Source: Methanoregulaceae archaeon (GTDB taxonomy: Archaea; Halobacteriota; Methanomicrobia; Methanomicrobiales; Methanospirillaceae). From it: a stretch of 64,000 nucleotides of DNA. Below are positions 53,230 to 62,422 of this stretch, in pieces. The position numbers and the translations under genes were made by a program. The stretch covers positions 1 to 64,000 of the forward strand of contig JACTUB010000005.1 of the NCBI GenBank assembly GCA_015660885.1. Direction: 5' to 3'. The notes under the pieces are model-generated. The model saw only the letters and a program-made list of their open reading frames with translations. It searched no databases and had not been told where the DNA came from. How positions within the stretch are numbered: position 1 is the stretch's first letter; every line of letters begins with the position of its first letter.

Positions 53230-54414
53230 TTAAGCGATATTAATTCCCTTGTGCTTCTGTAAGATAGCGTCTGCCAGCCGGTCGAGCGCCTTTAAGGTAA
53301 TTTCGTCCGGGAGACCCTTGACCATGACGGGTTCGATGAGCTCGACTTTAACATGGGTGAGCATTTTTACAATGATTTCGGTTGCCTGACCCCCCCAGCC
53401 GTAGGATCCAATTACTGATGCAAACCGCACCTTGGGTTTGAGCATGTTTGCAAGGTATGTAGCAGACACAACCTGGGGATGGGGACCAAAGAGAACAGTG
53501 GGTGTCGCAATAACCACCGTCGCCGTGTCCACAAGTGACAGGGCAAGCTCTCCTATATCCGTATGTGTCAGGTTAAAAGGTTTGACGGTAATCCCGCGGC
53601 TGATCAACGCCCCGGTGAGATACTCCACCATTTTCTGTGTGCTTCCATGCATCGAGACATATACGATGACAACCTCGTTTTTAACGGTGTCCGACACCCA
53701 GTCAGCATATGCGTCGAGAATAAACTGAGGACGCCGGTAGATGGGTCCATGACTCGGTGCGATCATCTCGAGCGGGAGTCTTTTTACCATCTCCACATAT
53801 CCTTTGATGCTGTTCCGGAACGGCATCATGATCTCAGCATAATACCTCTTTGCAGAACGATAGATCTCCGACTCGTCAGTCACGTAGAGATCGCTTGTCC
53901 CTGTATGCGACCCAAAGAGATCGCAGGGAAAAAGGATTTTGTCCTCTCGCAGGTACGTGATCTGGGTTTCAGGCCAGTGTGTCCAGGGGGTAAGAAAAAA
54001 TTCGAGTGTGCGGTCTCCGAGCGAGAGGGTCTCTTTATCCCCGATGACCCTGACCCGGTTTTCCTGCAGATGGAGAAGGGCGGCCAGAAGGTCTTTACAC
54101 TTCTCGTTCGTCACCACTACCGCATCCGGGAAAAATTCCAGAATCATCAGGAGGGACCCGGAATGGTCCTGTTCGGCGTGATTAACGATCACATAGTCGA
54201 TACGGTCTACATTCAGCTTGACGATATTTGAGATCAGGTCAAACTCTTTGGTGGGATCGACAGTGTCGATTAGTGCCGTTTTCTCGCTGCCGCGGATCAG
54301 GTACGAATTATAACTTGTCCCATTCGGAAGGGGGATCAGCTCGTCAAAGATCCTGCGGTCAAAATCAGTTGCTCCGACCCAGTGGATCCCCTGAGCAATT
54401 TCACGTGATACCAT
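53230..54414 (-). CDS. fprA: flavodiiron protein FprA (F420H2 oxidase type)
   Basis: 394 residues. The N-terminal metallo-beta-lactamase domain has the di-iron ligands HAEQDH (His79, Glu81, Asp83, His84) and the later His in PSHGPIY; the C-terminal flavodoxin domain has IVYVSMHGSTQKMVEYL. In methanogens such proteins reduce oxygen to water with F420H2. GGAG lies 11 bases before the ATG. The small Cys-rich gene upstream overlaps its start by 14 bases. Confidence 0.92.
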   Translation of the reverse strand: MVSREIAQGIHWVGATDFDRRIFDELIPLPNGTSYNSYLIRGSEKTALIDTVDPTKEFDLISNIVKLNVDRIDYVIVNHAEQDHSGSLLMILEFFPDAVVVTNEKCKDLLAALLHLQENRVRVIGDKETLSLGDRTLEFFLTPWTHWPETQITYLREDKILFPCDLFGSHTGTSDLYVTDESEIYRSAKRYYAEIMMPFRNSIKGYVEMVKRLPLEMIAPSHGPIYRRPQFILDAYADWVSDTVKNEVVIVYVSMHGSTQKMVEYLTGALISRGITVKPFNLTHTDIGELALSLVDTATVVIATPTVLFGPHPQVVSATYLANMLKPKVRFASVIGSYGWGGQATEIIVKMLTHVKVELIEPVMVKGLPDEITLKALDRLADAILQKHKGINIA

Positions 54415-54577
54415 AATACCAGCAACTCCTTGTTGAAATTTTTTTTACTGCACCACAGATCAGGCATTGCCTGTCGTCGGCCAGGTAATAAAATCCCTTC
54501 CGCGTGGGTATATTTTGCGGGAATTCGCCCTTTTTTGGGTGTATGTGTCTACCGATAGTGCAGGAAAATTTTTCCAT
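54401..54577 (-). CDS. small Cys-rich protein overlapping fprA
   Basis: 58 residues from ATG 54577, with GGAGG five bases upstream. The pattern CTIGRHIH then a CLICG knuckle near residues 38-42 and one more Cys (STRSCW) suggests a metal site, such as a zinc ribbon or rubredoxin-like iron centre. The end overlaps the fprA start by 14 bases, so the two are probably translated together. It may serve oxygen defence; this is inference. Confidence 0.5.
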   Translation of the reverse strand: MEKFSCTIGRHIHPKKGEFPQNIPTRKGFYYLADDRQCLICGAVKKISTRSCWYYGIT

Positions 54578-54678
54578 CATATCCTCCGGATATTTTTGGT
54601 TGCAACAAACTAGCATGAGAAGTGCATTAATCATTTCGATACTGCACTCTTTTTACCAAAAGTTACAGGTCGTGATTA

Positions 54679-55227
54679 CTAATCTCTATGTCCATGGATC
54701 GGGTCTGCCAGATAGTACCGATCTGCAAAGAACCGGAATGAATGGTTTTTCATTCGTGCCGAATCCAGGGAGAAGTACTTGAGGATCTCAAACATAAAAT
54801 CGATGCGTGAATCATATTTATGAGGGATGAGGCGATTGAAACCCTCCTTGGTAAGCTCATCGGTCAGGGAGAGGTCAGGAACCTCAAGATTCAGCGCGGA
54901 TTCGCGTGACAGGCCGGCATAATACCAGCTTTCGATCTCTTTGATTACCACAATGATACTACTTCCTTCAATATTACTGAAGTGATAGTAAAGGATCTGT
55001 TTTTTGTCCCTCACGGATCGTTCTGTATCAATATCCGCAACAAAGATATAGTCGTTTTTCATGAGCCTGACGCTCTTTAAAAAATTGTTTACTTTCGTGC
55101 GCTTGATGCTCGCGTACGGGATAATTTCTACGGAATCGTAGCGTGAAACAAAAAGCGGTTTGATAATACGCCCGAAAAACCGGACATCATCTTCCCCCTC
55201 CACCATGATGAAAAGGTGTTTTTTCAT
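54679..55227 (-). CDS. TOPRIM-type partner of an ATPase
   Basis: 182 residues. The start IMVEGEDDVRFFGRIIKPLF carries the TOPRIM Glu, and YIFVADIDTERSV the Asp-x-Asp; EIESWYYAGL and a later RLIPHKYDSRI complete a TOPRIM-like core. Such domains cleave or bind nucleic acid in OLD-family and related defence systems (DUF4435/DUF4276 types). It starts two bases after the ATPase gene. Confidence 0.6.
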   Translation of the reverse strand: MKKHLFIMVEGEDDVRFFGRIIKPLFVSRYDSVEIIPYASIKRTKVNNFLKSVRLMKNDYIFVADIDTERSVRDKKQILYYHFSNIEGSSIIVVIKEIESWYYAGLSRESALNLEVPDLSLTDELTKEGFNRLIPHKYDSRIDFMFEILKYFSLDSARMKNHSFRFFADRYYLADPIHGHRD

Positions 55228-55229
55228 GT

Positions 55230-56495
55230 TTACAGTCCAAGGAGGTTCTGGATGTAAAGTTCCTCAATCCCGATCTCGTTTTTAAGAAATGTCCTGACCT
55301 CCTCTTTATCAGCCGGACGGGAAACAACCGAAAATCCTTCAGTATCCCGTGAAATGAGGAGGAGATCTTCGATCGAGGCATGTTTCACCACCTCGGTACT
55401 ATGGGTGGTAATCATGATCTGCTTTCTCTTTGAAGACTCCTTCATCATGGTAATGACACGGCCGACCAAAAACGGGTGAATGTGACTAACTGGTTCTTCG
55501 ATGATGATTAACGGCTTGTCTTCAAAATAGAGGACAATAATAAGGGCAAAGATGGTCATCGTGCCATCCGAAAGGGACGTGGAAGGGAGATCATGATTTT
55601 TCGCATATCGTTCACGGAGGGTGAGAATCAATGAAATGTCCATGAACTTTTCAACAGAGAAATCGTCGACGAACGGCAGTACATCCCGCAGCAGGTTTGA
55701 AAATTTTCGCTTTTTTTCAGGATCTCCGATAATGTTTTTCAGGACAAGCACAAGGTTACCTGCATCCTCCTCAAGGTCCCTTTTCCCGGTAACTGCCACT
55801 CCTTTTTTTAAAAGTTTTGGATCGATATCGTACACCGCAATGTGGTCAAAGAATTTTTCAACATGGGGCAGGGGATACGCATAAGGGGTTTCAAGAAGCA
55901 ATGTCTTTTCCGGCACGCGTTTCCCGCGGAAATAGATCGGGATGAGCTCCTGTTCAGTGAGAGGAAACCCCTCCGGAAGATCAACTGCATATGTCAATTC
56001 CCCCTTGTCACTCATCACTTGTATCTCGCCATGCCCGATTTTCTCTATTTTACTCAGGCGTTTGCCATTACGGTCGCAGGACATCACTTCGCAGCCGATG
56101 ATGAGACGGTCCCGGGTGATCGAGAATCCGTCTCCGTGGCTATCAAACCTGATTGCAAATTCATAGGACGACTGGCATGATTGTATGGCAAGAAGCGGTG
56201 TATCTTTGCATTCCTGCCCAAGGATCTCCACCTTTTGATCGGGTTGATAAACAATCCTGATCACAAGGTCACGGGAAGGCCCGATATTCGTATTCTGAAG
56301 ATATTCCGCCCCCCCCTGCATTGCAATTGCATTGACGATCCCGTTTATCGTGATGTCCCGCAGGAATTTGAAGATACTGATAAAATTGGATTTTCCCGCT
56401 GCATTGGAACCGATCACCACATGGAACCGGGACAGCTCAATGTCCAGTTCGGAAAAACTCTTGAAATTTTCTACATGAATACGCTGAATTGGCAT
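55230..56495 (-). CDS. OLD/RecF-like AAA ATPase
   Basis: 421 residues from ATG 56495, with GGAGGT three bases before. Begins IQRIHVENFKSFSELDIELS, Walker A GSNAAGKSN, signature-like TSLSDGTMTIFALIIVLYF, Walker B LIIIEEPVSHIHP, and the switch His in MITTHSTEVV. It is an SMC-like ATPase of the AAA_21/AAA_15 type. Paired with the TOPRIM gene, it resembles split OLD, Gabija-like or PARIS-like anti-phage systems. The exact system is not determined. Confidence 0.75.
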   Translation of the reverse strand: MPIQRIHVENFKSFSELDIELSRFHVVIGSNAAGKSNFISIFKFLRDITINGIVNAIAMQGGAEYLQNTNIGPSRDLVIRIVYQPDQKVEILGQECKDTPLLAIQSCQSSYEFAIRFDSHGDGFSITRDRLIIGCEVMSCDRNGKRLSKIEKIGHGEIQVMSDKGELTYAVDLPEGFPLTEQELIPIYFRGKRVPEKTLLLETPYAYPLPHVEKFFDHIAVYDIDPKLLKKGVAVTGKRDLEEDAGNLVLVLKNIIGDPEKKRKFSNLLRDVLPFVDDFSVEKFMDISLILTLRERYAKNHDLPSTSLSDGTMTIFALIIVLYFEDKPLIIIEEPVSHIHPFLVGRVITMMKESSKRKQIMITTHSTEVVKHASIEDLLLISRDTEGFSVVSRPADKEEVRTFLKNEIGIEELYIQNLLGL

Positions 56496-56571
56496 ACGAC
56501 CTCCGCATGACATCGTCACCCTTGAACAAAAAGAAGATATTGGTCTGGCAGGATCCCAAAAAAACGGGTTC

Positions 56572-57072
56572 CTAGAAGGAAATTCCAAAACTGGCGGGGT
56601 TCAACATCATAATTGCATAGTTGAGGTATCCGGCAAAGGATATCCAGACCAGAACGGGAAGGAGCAGCAATGCAGCTCCAATGGAGAACCTGATTACCTG
56701 AATAATAGTACAGAGCAACATGGTCCAGAAAAGAACGATTGCCAGGAAACCATAGAACGTCGAGTGCAGACCAAAAAAGAAAAAAGACCATCCGATACTC
56801 ACAACGAGCTGAAAAATAAATAAGACCAGACCGACTTTAACTTCTGGGTTCTTTAAACCTGACCGGATTATCAGGTAAAGGGAGAACCCCATAAGAATAT
56901 AGAGTACTGTCCAGACCGGCCCAAAAACCCATGACGGGGGAGTGAGATCGGGTTTATGCAGACCGGCATACCATGTGGGTATTTCAGGAGTTGTATAATA
57001 TGAGCCTATATACCCTGCAAGCAGGCATATGCCAACTGCTATAACAAAATAGATAATCTTTTTTCCGTTCAT
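56572..57072 (-). CDS. tspO: TspO/MBR-family protein
   Basis: 166 residues, five helices. The family core is clear: WYAGLHKPDLTPPSWVFGPV then WTVLYILMG, and later QLVVSIGWSFFFFGL. TspO binds porphyrins and related ligands. It is 76 bases upstream of the ATPase on the same strand. Usual length for the family. Confidence 0.88.
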   Translation of the reverse strand: MNGKKIIYFVIAVGICLLAGYIGSYYTTPEIPTWYAGLHKPDLTPPSWVFGPVWTVLYILMGFSLYLIIRSGLKNPEVKVGLVLFIFQLVVSIGWSFFFFGLHSTFYGFLAIVLFWTMLLCTIIQVIRFSIGAALLLLPVLVWISFAGYLNYAIMMLNPASFGISF

Positions 57073-57134
57073 TATTCTCTTGCGTAGTGTTAGATGGGAA
57101 TGGCATAAAAAATTATTGGATGGTCAAAGTGCCA

Positions 57135-57446
57135 CTAAAGAATAACAAAATGGCATAAAATCTTTCCTGTCTGTTTATTTTCCTTTCCGGTAAAAACGGA
57201 GGGAGCCAATCCACGAAAAAACACCGGAACCCTGCATCCGTTTTTCGGGAAACACACCCTCTGTACGGATTTTACTTTATCTACGGAATAAAAGGCAATC
57301 GGATGGAACTGCCTGATTATCCTTACGACAGAGCGAAGATCCTGCCGTTTGATAATGGCATAGACCATCTTCATCTGGCCGGTGGCACCTACACCATCGC
57401 TACTTGTTTCACCATAATCTATAGTTATTGCTAATAATTGCAACAA
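57135..57446 (-). pseudogene. C-terminal DUF2179 fragment of a UPF0316-type membrane protein
   Basis: The frame encodes SSDGVGATGQMKMVYAII, KRQDLRSVVRIIRQFHP and AFYSVDKVKSV, the C-terminal DUF2179 domain of UPF0316/YitT-type proteins. The membrane half is missing, the only start is a weak TTG at 57446, and the sequence after VCFPKNG is out of family. Probably a remnant. A stand-alone DUF2179 protein is possible. Confidence 0.55.
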
Positions 57447-57524
57447 GGGGCACGAATGGGATTATCGGTGTCTAAAAACCTGAAGAACCCAAAAAAGGTT
57501 AAAAAAGAAGAATCGGGTCTGGAT

Positions 57525-58499
57525 TTAATTCGTTACGTGGAATTTCTGGTTCCAGGTACCGTTCTGCTGGCCGTCAATATTGAGAACGGTTACATCCCAG
57601 TCGCCCACCTGGGCGCCATTGCTTGGATCGAGATCGAGCGTACAGAGTATCTGTGTCGAACCCGTAGATACCGGGCTGGCACATACAATTTCTGTTGAAC
57701 TTTTAATAAACGAGACTTTTACCGCAGTTTTGAAGTTCTGGCCATTGATCGTCATCGACAATGTGTCATTTAATGCGCCCTGGCTGGGGCTGACTCCCCC
57801 AATGATGGGCGGCATGTCGCCGATGGTAAATGCTTCCTCCTTCGTACTCGACTGGCCGCCAGGGTTGGTAACCACGAGGTTATAAATTCCTTTGTCAGCA
57901 TTGGAGAATTTAAAGATGCAGTCGATTTCGGACGAAGAGGGTACTGATACCCCGGTTGCATAGATTGGCGGATATCCGGCCCGTGTCAACTTTACTGTTG
58001 CACCGCTCAGGAAGTTGCTCCCGGTAATCGTTGTGCCCACAGCCACACTGTTACCACCGTACACGGGAGCTATCCCGGTTACCGACGGCGCACTTCCTGA
58101 AAGCGTAGGAGTAACGGTTGTGTAAGGAGTCGTCGTAATAACCGGTACGGCGGAAATTTGCACATGTGATATCTTCACCGGATATACTTTTTCAACAAGT
58201 GACCTTTCTGCCTTTTCAGATTCGTTGTTGACAAAATGTCCCCACGAACCATCCGCGTTTTTATAGAGCAACTGCCGGGTATACTGGTCAGTCGACACGT
58301 CATAACTTATGATCACATATAACTCCTGATCTGTCGACGTGGACGTCCTCGCTATTATATCTCCTGCAACATATTTTACCGGTACTGTGGTCGTTGGTAC
58401 CGGAGTTACCGTGGGGGACTGATTCGAACAGCCGGCAATGAGCACTCCAAAAATCAAAAAGAGGCTGACAAGAATTCCATACCGAAGATTTTCAGTCAT
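57525..58499 (-). CDS. IPT/TIG-domain lipoprotein
   Basis: 324 residues: signal helix and lipobox (LIAGCSN), a domain with ELYVIISYDVSTDQYTRQLL, then two IPT/TIG Ig-like domains (VTGIAPVYGGNSVAVGTTIT and IIGGVSPSQGALNDTLSMTI). A surface protein, probably for adhesion. Function unknown. Confidence 0.75.
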   Translation of the reverse strand: MTENLRYGILVSLFLIFGVLIAGCSNQSPTVTPVPTTTVPVKYVAGDIIARTSTSTDQELYVIISYDVSTDQYTRQLLYKNADGSWGHFVNNESEKAERSLVEKVYPVKISHVQISAVPVITTTPYTTVTPTLSGSAPSVTGIAPVYGGNSVAVGTTITGSNFLSGATVKLTRAGYPPIYATGVSVPSSSEIDCIFKFSNADKGIYNLVVTNPGGQSSTKEEAFTIGDMPPIIGGVSPSQGALNDTLSMTINGQNFKTAVKVSFIKSSTEIVCASPVSTGSTQILCTLDLDPSNGAQVGDWDVTVLNIDGQQNGTWNQKFHVTN

Positions 58500-58680
58500 A
58501 ATCGTATCTTTCGATGTGGGGGCGTATAAGATTTTTTATCAGAAAAAATTTACCCTGAAACATGACCGGAGTTGCCATTCCTGCTGCCATTAAAATCATA
58601 CCTTGCACGAATCAAAAATATCCTCCCGCTACCTGATTCACGGGCAAAGATCGGACACTTTAGGAAGAAGGATGCATGAT

Positions 58681-59481
58681 TCAGTTCCGGGGGACCTTGA
58701 GGGTCACATAATTCCGTGAAAGATACAGGTGGATGCCTATCAGAATACTGACCGCCAGAACCGCACTAATCCAGACAAACACGACAGCATTATGCAGATA
58801 CAGCGGAGAGATGCGGTTTGCCATGGTAAGAACGCTGCATACCCCCGCTACCAGGCTTGTTGAATAAATATCCCTGACTGCAAAGAAAAAAACTGCCGCA
58901 ATAATCCCGATAAAGACAGACGAGAAAAAGGGATCCTGCCGGAATGCCGCGGGAAAGTATGCAAACGTCGTCATACCGAACAGCACCGCCGTCACCATGA
59001 TCCCGACAAGTATGGAAATTACTATCCCTCCCCTGCGGACAAACGCCTGGACGTGAGTCCCCACAAGAACCCAGCATATCATTACTGATGCTATGGCACC
59101 AGGCAGGAGGAGTAAGAAAGCGTTTGCGAACGCGAACCTGTCAGTTCCAAAGGGATTCAAAAAGATGACGACGATATAGCAGATAATGCCGGTCAATGTA
59201 CATGCCACGACAGTGCGCCTGAGGGAACGGAACCCGATCTGGAACAAATTGACTGCACCGGAGATAAAAGCTGTCCGCACGCAGAACAGGGGGACCAAAA
59301 TACCCGTAAGAATGCAGGCAATAAAGGTATACAGGAGGAATTGCGGTGGATCAAAATGTTCGAAGAGATGCACACTCCCTTCAAGCAGGAAAATCTCAAG
59401 TAACCATGCTGTGTATATCGCAAAGGGAATCACCAGCAACCTGATCGTTGCCGAACGCAATTCAGGAAATTGCGGGGCCAC
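58681..59481 (-). CDS. membrane protein with about eight helices
   Basis: 266 residues, almost entirely hydrophobic helices with short loops, ending in a basic tail (YVTLKVPRN). No transporter motif recognised. Same strand as the TIG lipoprotein, about 180 bases before it. Function unknown. Confidence 0.6.
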   Translation of the reverse strand: MAPQFPELRSATIRLLVIPFAIYTAWLLEIFLLEGSVHLFEHFDPPQFLLYTFIACILTGILVPLFCVRTAFISGAVNLFQIGFRSLRRTVVACTLTGIICYIVVIFLNPFGTDRFAFANAFLLLLPGAIASVMICWVLVGTHVQAFVRRGGIVISILVGIMVTAVLFGMTTFAYFPAAFRQDPFFSSVFIGIIAAVFFFAVRDIYSTSLVAGVCSVLTMANRISPLYLHNAVVFVWISAVLAVSILIGIHLYLSRNYVTLKVPRN

Positions 59482-59625
59482 TCGAAGGACACCTGGTGGG
59501 GTAGTCTGATTGTTCGCATTCCTCTACTTTCGCGGATACCTGGTATCCTGCCAAAAAAATTTGTATCGCCATTTTGTTGTATTTACTGTTAATCTCAATT
59601 GAACAAAATGAATGCTGGTTTCGGC

Positions 59626-60477
59626 TCATGACCTCGTCAATAAAAGATCGCGGACAGCTTGTTGGCGATCTTTGGGTTCAATGCCATGAACAGTCATGGT
59701 ATCGTCAAAGCAAGGGAGCGAGCGCTGAAAAAACGTGCCAAGCGCGATCGGGGAGTCACTGTTATAATCCCATTCCCGGGCCTTTTTGCATGCAGATTCA
59801 AAGTTGGTCCGGTCATGATCTGATAGTTCGTATACCCGCGGAGTATAATAGTCAGCAGCGGGAAAGAACGTGGCACATATCTGGAGTACGTCGATAAACG
59901 CAAACCCCCTGTGTGCTATGCCTTCCGATATCAGGTTGTGTAAAAGATTCATATTCTTTGTATACCCGCGTGCGACGTAGCTGGCCCCGCTCGCAAGCAT
60001 CAACTCGACCGGGTTGAAGGGATATTCTGCAGTACCTGAAGGGGTGGATTTTCCTTTAAACCCGAGCGGTGACGTCGGGGTATATTGCCCGGTTGTGAGG
60101 CCGTACACCCGGTTGTCATGGATGATCACCGTTATGTCAATATTACGTTTGGCAGCAAAGATCAGGTGGTCAAGCCCTTCGGCGTACGAGTCCCCGTCAC
60201 CGGAACAGCAGATAACGGTAAGACGCGGGTTGCCAAGTTTGATAGCGGTTGCCACCGGGATGGTCCGCCCGTGTATCGAGTAGAAACTGTTGATATTAAG
60301 ATAATCGGCGATCTTTGCGTGGCAGCCGATACCGGACACTAATACGACATCATCAAGCGACTTTCCCGCCTCCTCCCTTTCGGTGAGGATATTTTTCAGG
60401 GTATGCTGGATAGAGAAATTTCCACACCCCGGGCACCAGGTATTCTGCGCATCGGTGATGATTTGGCGTCCTGTCAT
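59626..60477 (-). CDS. 2-oxoacid:ferredoxin oxidoreductase, beta subunit
   Basis: 283 residues. TPP-binding subunit: WCPGCGNFSIQ (Cys14, Cys17), ICCSGDGDSYAEGLDHLI (TPP/Mg motif GDGD with the later NRVYG), YGLTTGQYTPTS. It oxidises a 2-oxoacid to an acyl-CoA while reducing ferredoxin. It overlaps the alpha subunit by four bases. The two-subunit form resembles KorAB/OorAB; which 2-oxoacid is used is not clear. Confidence 0.88.
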   Translation of the reverse strand: MTGRQIITDAQNTWCPGCGNFSIQHTLKNILTEREEAGKSLDDVVLVSGIGCHAKIADYLNINSFYSIHGRTIPVATAIKLGNPRLTVICCSGDGDSYAEGLDHLIFAAKRNIDITVIIHDNRVYGLTTGQYTPTSPLGFKGKSTPSGTAEYPFNPVELMLASGASYVARGYTKNMNLLHNLISEGIAHRGFAFIDVLQICATFFPAADYYTPRVYELSDHDRTNFESACKKAREWDYNSDSPIALGTFFQRSLPCFDDTMTVHGIEPKDRQQAVRDLLLTRS

Positions 60478-62126
60478 ATCATCATCTCCTTTACCTTTAC
60501 CAGCAGGTCATCAGGAAGGAAAGGACGCCCGTCATACCGCAGGATTTTTTCATCCGCTATGATCCCGTGCCGCTCTGCGAGTGCAGCAAGTTGTGCCGTT
60601 GCATTCTCCTCTACTGAGATCAAACTCCTGACCCCTGCAATTGCTTTTTTCAACTGCTCCGTGGGGAACGGTGAAAGTACCACCGGCTGGACAACCCGCA
60701 GCCCGAGAAGTGCTGCAATTTCGTTGCAGACCCCTTTAGTGGACCCCCAGCAGAACAGCGCAGTGGAGGCATCATGCATGCCGGAGACATTGACACCGGT
60801 GTATCCCCGCATCTCCTCTGTCAGCAGTTCGCCCTTGCGGAGACGTTTTTCCGTCATCTGTCCGACCGTATGTGCATCTTCGATAGTAATACCTGCTTCA
60901 TCGTGTGCGTAACTGTTCACTTTGATTACGGCATCTTTCGTGCCGGGAAAAGCAAGCGGTGAGACACCGGATGGCACATCTGCGTAACGGAAATAAGGAG
61001 CAGTCCCCGCCCATCGGGGTGAATCCGCGCCCCGGACATCGGAAACTGCTGCAGGGTCAACACTATATGTCCCCTCAGAAAGGGTTTTGTCGCTCAGGAT
61101 GAATGCGGGGACCTGAAATTTCCATGCCATATTCATTGCAACAGCTGACCAGTATAGTGCTTCCACCGCATCCCCGGGGGCAACAATCAGTCGCGGGTAT
61201 TCCCCCTGCCCGGCGTGAAGGACGAAATGAAGATCTGACTGGCCCGTATAGGTAGGCAGGCCGGTCGATGGGCCGGTCCGCTGGGAAACGACAAGCGTGA
61301 GGGGTAATTCTGCCATTCCGGCAAGGGATAGTCCTTCGGTCATCAGGCAGAATCCCCCTCCTGACGTTCCGACAGCCGACCGTTTACCCGTATACGCAAG
61401 CCCGAGTGCCATCAGGATTACCGCAATCTCATTCTCCGGATGTACAACCATAATGCCGAACTTCTCTTTTTGCTCAGCAAGGAAATGGAGGAGGCTTGAT
61501 GAAGGCGTCATGGGATACGAGACATAGACATCCAGCCCCCCGTTCACCATACCGAGTCCTATCGCTTCATTACCCGTGAGGAGGGGACAGGGCGATCTTG
61601 AACCTTTACTGACAGGGTGCACTGTTTCTAATTGATTATACGCTCTCTTTGCCACCTTCAGGTTAAGTTCAACTCCTTTGGGGATATAACTTTTAAAAAC
61701 ACCCTCAACGACATCCCATTCAATTCCCGCCGCTTTTGCAAACCCCCCGATAATTGCCGAGTTCCCCATGATCGCGGGAGCGTGTTCGTCAGTCAGGATT
61801 TCTTTTACCGGAATACCCTGACCGGCGGATTTCACCAGATCCGCATTGAATATGATCGCGGTATCGCTGGAACAGTTGTCCCTGTGCTGCTCCAGCGTCT
61901 CCCTGTTGAGTGCCAGTAAAAAATCAAGGGTCTTCCAACAGGTCCCGATACTCTGTTCCGAACCACGTATGATAGCAAAGTTATGCCCGCCCCGGATAAG
62001 CGAGGGGTAATCAAAATACAGGTAAATGTTGTAACCGATATGATTGAGCAGCTGGGCAACCAGTGCCCCGGCACTATTGATACCATCACCGGCTTTTCCT
62101 CCGATCAGCACAGATACATTTTTCAT
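60474..62126 (-). CDS. 2-oxoacid:ferredoxin oxidoreductase, fused gamma-alpha subunit
   Basis: 550 residues from ATG 62126 (a longer start at 62225 is less likely). The N-terminal gamma domain has VLIGGKAGDGINSAGALVAQ; the alpha part has GNEAIGLGMVNGGLDVYVSY followed by PMTPSSSLLHFLAEQ, EIAVILMALGLAYTGKRSAV and TSGGGFCLMTEGLSLAGMAE. It forms the enzyme with the beta subunit. The gamma-alpha fusion is common in two-subunit enzymes of this type. Confidence 0.9.
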   Translation of the reverse strand: MKNVSVLIGGKAGDGINSAGALVAQLLNHIGYNIYLYFDYPSLIRGGHNFAIIRGSEQSIGTCWKTLDFLLALNRETLEQHRDNCSSDTAIIFNADLVKSAGQGIPVKEILTDEHAPAIMGNSAIIGGFAKAAGIEWDVVEGVFKSYIPKGVELNLKVAKRAYNQLETVHPVSKGSRSPCPLLTGNEAIGLGMVNGGLDVYVSYPMTPSSSLLHFLAEQKEKFGIMVVHPENEIAVILMALGLAYTGKRSAVGTSGGGFCLMTEGLSLAGMAELPLTLVVSQRTGPSTGLPTYTGQSDLHFVLHAGQGEYPRLIVAPGDAVEALYWSAVAMNMAWKFQVPAFILSDKTLSEGTYSVDPAAVSDVRGADSPRWAGTAPYFRYADVPSGVSPLAFPGTKDAVIKVNSYAHDEAGITIEDAHTVGQMTEKRLRKGELLTEEMRGYTGVNVSGMHDASTALFCWGSTKGVCNEIAALLGLRVVQPVVLSPFPTEQLKKAIAGVRSLISVEENATAQLAALAERHGIIADEKILRYDGRPFLPDDLLVKVKEMMI

Positions 62127-62422
62127 GACGGCCTCCCGTATGTTCTGATAATTCTGAAGGTGTAAATACGTTGGCATGCAGGTTGCTGATGCTCTCTTTT
62201 CACTGGTATAACGATCCTTTGCCAATTAAAAAAAACATATTATATTCATGCAGACATAGAAAAATTGTGTCCCGATATTCCTGTCCACAGTATATAGTAC
62301 AGGATGGGCGTAATTTTTTCATAAGTGATAATGTATTGATATAAACCAGGCTGACATGGCATTACAACTGCTGATATTACAGGGCGATCAGAATCTTACA
62401 TGACGGTAAACAGACTGGAGTT

